Source: CAXGUU01 sp964012875 (GTDB taxonomy: Bacteria; Pseudomonadota; Gammaproteobacteria; Ga0077536). From it: a stretch of 17,748 nt of DNA. The stretch covers positions 1 through 17,748 of the forward strand of contig CAXGUU010000034.1 of NCBI GenBank assembly GCA_964012875.1, in the 5' to 3' direction. Positions within the stretch are counted from its first letter, which is position 1; each line of letters begins with the position of its first letter. The notes below the pieces were generated by a model that was not told where the DNA came from, did no database searches, and worked only from the letters and a program-made list of their open reading frames with translations. The translations under genes were made by a program, and so were the position numbers. Positions 14,641 through 17,748 of this stretch are shown in pieces.

Positions 14641-16344
14641 ATGTTGAAAGCCTACTCAATACTGACTGTCACTCTTGCCATTCTCCTGAACGCCACCGCT
14701 GTGTCTGCCTACGAAGCGGTGACTGCCAAACGCCTGACTGAACCCGCCGGCGACAACTGGCTGCAATATCGCGGCAACTACCAGGCCTGGGGTTACAGTT
14801 CACTCGACCAGATCACGCGCGACAACATCGCGAAGCTGAAACCCGTGTGGACCTTCGCCACCGGTGTGGTCGAGGCACACCAGGCACCGCCAATCGTGAA
14901 CGACGGCCGGATGTTCATTACCACGCCGGAGAACCAGGTCATCGCCATTGACGCCGCCAGCGGTGAAGAATTGTGGCGCTACCGACGCGAGCTGCCGGAT
15001 GACCTCTTTCAGATCCACCCGACTAATCGCGGTGTCGCGCTCTATGGCAACAAGGTCTACGTCGCAACGGTGGACACTTATCTCGTCGCCCTTGATGCCG
15101 CTACCGGCGAAGTGGCCTGGGAAACCGAGGTCGAGGACTATCTCAGCGGTTATTACATGACGCTGGCACCGCTCGCCATCGACGGTCGCATCCTTATTGG
15201 CACGTCCGGCGGCGAATTCGGCATCCGCGGATTTGTCGAGGCCTATGATGCGGAGAGCGGCGAATCGGTGTGGAAGACCTACATGGTGCCCGGGCCCGGC
15301 GAGCGGGGACACGAATCCTGGAAAGGAGACAGCTGGAAGCGCGGCGGCGCACCCATCTGGGTCACCGGCTCTTATGACCCGGACACCAACCTCACCTTCT
15401 GGGGTACCGGCAACGGCGGCCCCTGGATGGCCGATCAGCGCCCCGGCGATAACCTTCATACGACATCAGTGGTCGCCATGGACGCATCGACGGGCATGAT
15501 CAAAGGGCATCACCAATACCACTGGAACGATGCCTGGGACTGGGATGAAGTCACTCCCCCGGTTCTAGTCGACATCAATCGCAACGGACGTGAGATCAAA
15601 GGGCTGGTACATGCCGGGCGCAACGGGTACTTATGGTTGCTGGAGCGCACCGACAGCGACATTCGATTCGTCGAGGCCCAGCCCTTCGTACGACAAAACG
15701 TCTTCACCTCGATCGACAAAGAAACCGGCCGGCCGACTTACGACCCCACCAAGATACCGCGCACCGGTGAACGCATCGAGTTCTGCCCGAGCATCTGGGG
15801 CGGCAAAGACTGGCCGCCGAGTGCCTATAGTCCACAGACCGGATTCCTGTATGTTCCGGCCAATGAAAACCTGTGCAGCGCGATCAAAGGCGAGCAGGCC
15901 AAGTACCGCCCCGGCGAAATGTATATGGGAGTGACCTTCGCCAACATAGAAGTCTTCCCCCACGCCGATGCTTACGATCACATCGGCGAACTGCAGGCCT
16001 GGGATCTCGCCACAGGCAAGAAGGTGTGGACGGTTGATTTCAAATCCCACAACTGGGGGCCGGTACTCGCTACGGCCGGCGGGCTGGTCTTTTCCGGCGG
16101 CACCAACGACCGCCTCTTCCGCGCCTTCGACGCTACCACCGGTGACGTCCTGTGGTCACAAAAAACCAGCTCCGGCGTTGTCGGCGTACCCGTCAGCTAC
16201 GCCGTCGATGGCAAGCAATACGTCGCCGTACAATCCGGCTGGGGTGTTGATGCGCAGCGCAAGCAGGAATTTCTGAACAATACGATGGGTACCGATATCC
16301 AGGTGCCGCAAGGTGGTGTTGTGTGGGTGTTCGCGTTGGATTGA
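14641..16344 (+). CDS. PQQ-dependent alcohol dehydrogenase, periplasmic, lanthanide-type motif
   Basis: A 567-residue eight-bladed quinoprotein of the methanol/ethanol dehydrogenase family that oxidises alcohols in the periplasm. A Sec signal (about 1-23, ending VSA) is followed by NWLQYRGNYQAWGYS (39-53). Likely metal ligands are Glu192 (GGEFG) and Asn258 (GTGNGGPW), and the catalytic base is Asp300 in AWDWDE. Asp302, two residues on, is the extra ligand typical of lanthanide-dependent XoxF/PedH enzymes, where calcium enzymes have Ala or Ser. The vicinal Cys-Cys of the family is replaced by Gln124-Ile125 before NRG (129-131). No cytochrome domain is fused at the C-terminus. The ATG at 14641 is the first start that yields a signal peptide. 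It follows the Rieske gene by 49 bp. The family is sure; substrate and metal are inferred. Confidence 0.92.
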   Translation: MLKAYSILTVTLAILLNATAVSAYEAVTAKRLTEPAGDNWLQYRGNYQAWGYSSLDQITRDNIAKLKPVWTFATGVVEAHQAPPIVNDGRMFITTPENQVIAIDAASGEELWRYRRELPDDLFQIHPTNRGVALYGNKVYVATVDTYLVALDAATGEVAWETEVEDYLSGYYMTLAPLAIDGRILIGTSGGEFGIRGFVEAYDAESGESVWKTYMVPGPGERGHESWKGDSWKRGGAPIWVTGSYDPDTNLTFWGTGNGGPWMADQRPGDNLHTTSVVAMDASTGMIKGHHQYHWNDAWDWDEVTPPVLVDINRNGREIKGLVHAGRNGYLWLLERTDSDIRFVEAQPFVRQNVFTSIDKETGRPTYDPTKIPRTGERIEFCPSIWGGKDWPPSAYSPQTGFLYVPANENLCSAIKGEQAKYRPGEMYMGVTFANIEVFPHADAYDHIGELQAWDLATGKKVWTVDFKSHNWGPVLATAGGLVFSGGTNDRLFRAFDATTGDVLWSQKTSSGVVGVPVSYAVDGKQYVAVQSGWGVDAQRKQEFLNNTMGTDIQVPQGGVVWVFALD

Positions 16345-16423
16345 AGGACCAGCCGCATTTAGGCGGAGACTGATTTATTTGACACGCCCTAAGTGCTTGA
16401 GCGGGCGCTTGGAATTGAGGCGC
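16345..16423. other. Intergenic stretch with weak hairpins behind PQQ gene
   Basis: Behind the stop codon a 4-bp stem (CCGC 16353-16356 with GCGG 16363-16366) precedes a T-rich run (GATTTATTT). A second imperfect stem lies at 16391-16410 (AAGTGC with GCGCTT). Either could help end transcription, but neither is a strong intrinsic terminator. Together with the repeat at 16424-16497 and the last 31 bp before the synthetase end, this makes up a 184-bp gap without a gene. Confidence 0.3.
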
Positions 16424-16497
16424 GGTCAGACCCCGTTTTCCTCGGCCGTCCTGTTTTACTGGGTGTTACCCTGCCCGGAATAAAACGTGGTCTGTCC
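16424..16497. repeat. REP-like inverted repeat (GGTCAGACC family)
   Basis: GGTCAGACCCCGTTTT (16424-16439) and its inverted partner at 16482-16497 match at 14 of 16 positions and flank 42 bp. The outer sequence on the right, reading AAATGGGGGACAGACC on the minus strand, resembles repeats I recall beside REP-associated tyrosine transposases in proteobacteria. That recollection is unverified and no such transposase is in the window. It sits between convergent genes. Confidence 0.55.
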
Positions 16498-16528
16498 CCC
16501 ATTTACGCGGCTGGCTGCCAAAACGCGG

Positions 16529-17748
16529 CTAACAATCCAGCGTGTTGGTACGCTCCCATTCGCTGAGATGCGAAGTATAGTCATTCCACTCCGACATCCT
16601 GAGCTTGATGTAGGAATTCAACACATCCTTACCCCAGGCCTCCTGCAGCACCTTGCTCTTCTCTAGCAACCTTAAAGCGTCGAGCAGCGTCGCTGGGAGT
16701 CTGGGTGCCGATTTGACCTTGTGCCCTTCGGTATACATGTTGAGATGCACGGGCTTACCCGGGTCGCGCTTGTTGGCGATGCCGTCGAGGCCCGCCGCAA
16801 GTATGCCGGCCTGGCCAAGGTAGGGGTTGACCGAGCCGTCCAGCAAGCGCAATTCGAAGCGTCCCTGGTCAGGAACCCGAATCATGTGGGTGCGGTTGTT
16901 GCCGGCATAGGTGACAGCATTCGGCGACCAGGTCGCGCCGGAGGAGGTCACCGGCGCGTTGATGCGTTTGTAACTGTTGACCGTCGGGTTGAACACGCCG
17001 CAGAGCGAGGTCGCACTATGCATGATGCCGCCGAGAAACTGGTAAGCCAGCGCGGATAGTCCGAGTTCGTCACGCTTGTTGAGAAACATGTTCTTGCGGC
17101 CGGTATTGTCCCACAACGAAACGTGGGCATGGCAGCCATTACCCGTCAGGTGGGCAAAGGGCTTCGGCATGAAGGTCGCGCGGAAACCGTGTTGCTCGGC
17201 GATCGTCTTCACCATGTATTTGAAGAACACGTGCCGATCGGCCGTCGCCAGCGCATCGTCATAGTCCCAGTTCATTTCGAACTGACCGTTGGCGTCTTCA
17301 TGATCGTTCTGGTACGGCCCCCAACCCAGGGTTTGCATGGCGTCGCAAATTTCGCGGATCACCGGGAACCGACGCATTAGGGCCTGCTGGTCGTAGCATG
17401 GTTTGCCCTGAATATCCTGCGGATCGGAAATATCGCTGCCATCGGGGGTGGTCAGAAAGTACTCGCACTCAACCCCGGTCTTCATGCGCAGCCCGCGTTT
17501 GGCCGCGGCTTCGATCTGCCGCTTGAGGATGATGCGCGGCGAGGCTTCGACTTCGGCGCCGTTCATCCACAAATCTGCAGCAAGCCAGCCAATCTCCGGA
17601 TTCCACGGTAACTGAATGAGGCTGCTGGGATCGGGTACGCCGAACATGTCGGGGTCGGCCGGCGTCATATCGAGCCAGGCGGCAAACCCGGCGAAACCAG
17701 CCCCGTCTTTCTGCATGCCCTTGATTGCGGGCGCGGGTACGAGCTTCG
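16529..17748 (-). CDS. glnT: Type III (GlnT) glutamine synthetase or gamma-glutamylmethylamide synthetase, partial
   Basis: The last 405 residues of a glutamine-synthetase-fold ligase; the N-terminus lies beyond the right edge, where KLVPAPAIKG continues the frame upstream of the internal ATG at 17716. Catalytic motifs are ECEYF and NDHEDANGQFEMNWD (metal-binding glutamates), GNGCHAHVS (metal His) and RFELRLLDGSVNPY with NNRTHMIR (ATP and glutamate binding). About 435-445 residues in total is usual for GlnT proteins, so roughly 30-40 are missing. The family ligates ammonia or, in the N-methylglutamate pathway, methylamine to glutamate. Sequence alone does not separate these. Its end lies behind the repeat region and converges on the PQQ dehydrogenase. 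Confidence 0.88.
   Translation of the reverse strand, partial: KLVPAPAIKGMQKDGAGFAGFAAWLDMTPADPDMFGVPDPSSLIQLPWNPEIGWLAADLWMNGAEVEASPRIILKRQIEAAAKRGLRMKTGVECEYFLTTPDGSDISDPQDIQGKPCYDQQALMRRFPVIREICDAMQTLGWGPYQNDHEDANGQFEMNWDYDDALATADRHVFFKYMVKTIAEQHGFRATFMPKPFAHLTGNGCHAHVSLWDNTGRKNMFLNKRDELGLSALAYQFLGGIMHSATSLCGVFNPTVNSYKRINAPVTSSGATWSPNAVTYAGNNRTHMIRVPDQGRFELRLLDGSVNPYLGQAGILAAGLDGIANKRDPGKPVHLNMYTEGHKVKSAPRLPATLLDALRLLEKSKVLQEAWGKDVLNSYIKLRMSEWNDYTSHLSEWERTNTLDC

Noticed and set aside
14800..15459. 219-codon minus-strand frame within the PQQ dehydrogenase
   Set aside because: The plus-strand quinoprotein is full length with all motifs; the antisense frame has no coherent family pattern.

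Overview
The window looks like a chromosomal segment of a GC-rich proteobacterium, most likely an uncultured gammaproteobacterium. The basis is the glnD gene, the flavocytochrome c sulfide dehydrogenase pair, twin-arginine and Sec signal peptides, and palindromic GGGGTCAGACCCC-type repeats that I recall from gammaproteobacterial genomes. The taxon is inference. No rRNA, tRNA, CRISPR array, phage gene or intact transposase was seen.

Left part (1-4761). A partial gene end and an LLM-family flavin monooxygenase converge on a hairpin (67-93). The monooxygenase is divergent from a five-gene plus-strand run: SDR (1370-2029), non-thiolytic SCP2-type thiolase (2046-3194), DUF35 zinc-ribbon/OB protein (3191-3619), MaoC N-type hot-dog protein (3890-4345) and MaoC hydratase (4351-4761). 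This parts list fits hydration of an unsaturated acyl-CoA followed by a retro-aldol or thiolase-type cleavage, as in the last steps of steroid or branched side-chain breakdown. A 270-bp palindromic MITE-like element (3617-3886) sits exactly between the DUF35 and MaoC-N genes. Removing it with one TA copy restores a Shine-Dalgarno next to the MaoC-N start.

Middle part (4762-8263). A second palindromic element (4819-4962) fills the convergent junction. Beyond it lies a minus-strand run read as amidase remnant (pseudogene), alpha/beta hydrolase, monohaem cytochrome c and FAD flavoprotein. The last two form a sulfide dehydrogenase (FCSD) that would oxidise sulfide in the periplasm. A small SnoaL-like gene follows on the plus strand.

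Right part (8264-17748). gloB (glyoxalase II-like), an amidohydrolase and glnD form a tight minus-strand run. Divergent from it, the plus strand carries an alpha/beta hydrolase, a Tat-exported Rieske protein and a periplasmic PQQ alcohol dehydrogenase. The dehydrogenase has the D-x-D motif of lanthanide-dependent enzymes but lacks the usual vicinal cysteines. A repeat-bearing intergenic stretch follows, then the C-terminal part of a type III glutamine synthetase or gamma-glutamylmethylamide synthetase, cut by the window edge.

No clearly new defence or mobile system was found. The points most worth a second look are the retro-aldolase module with its element insertion, the Rieske/PQQ pair, and the two palindromic elements.
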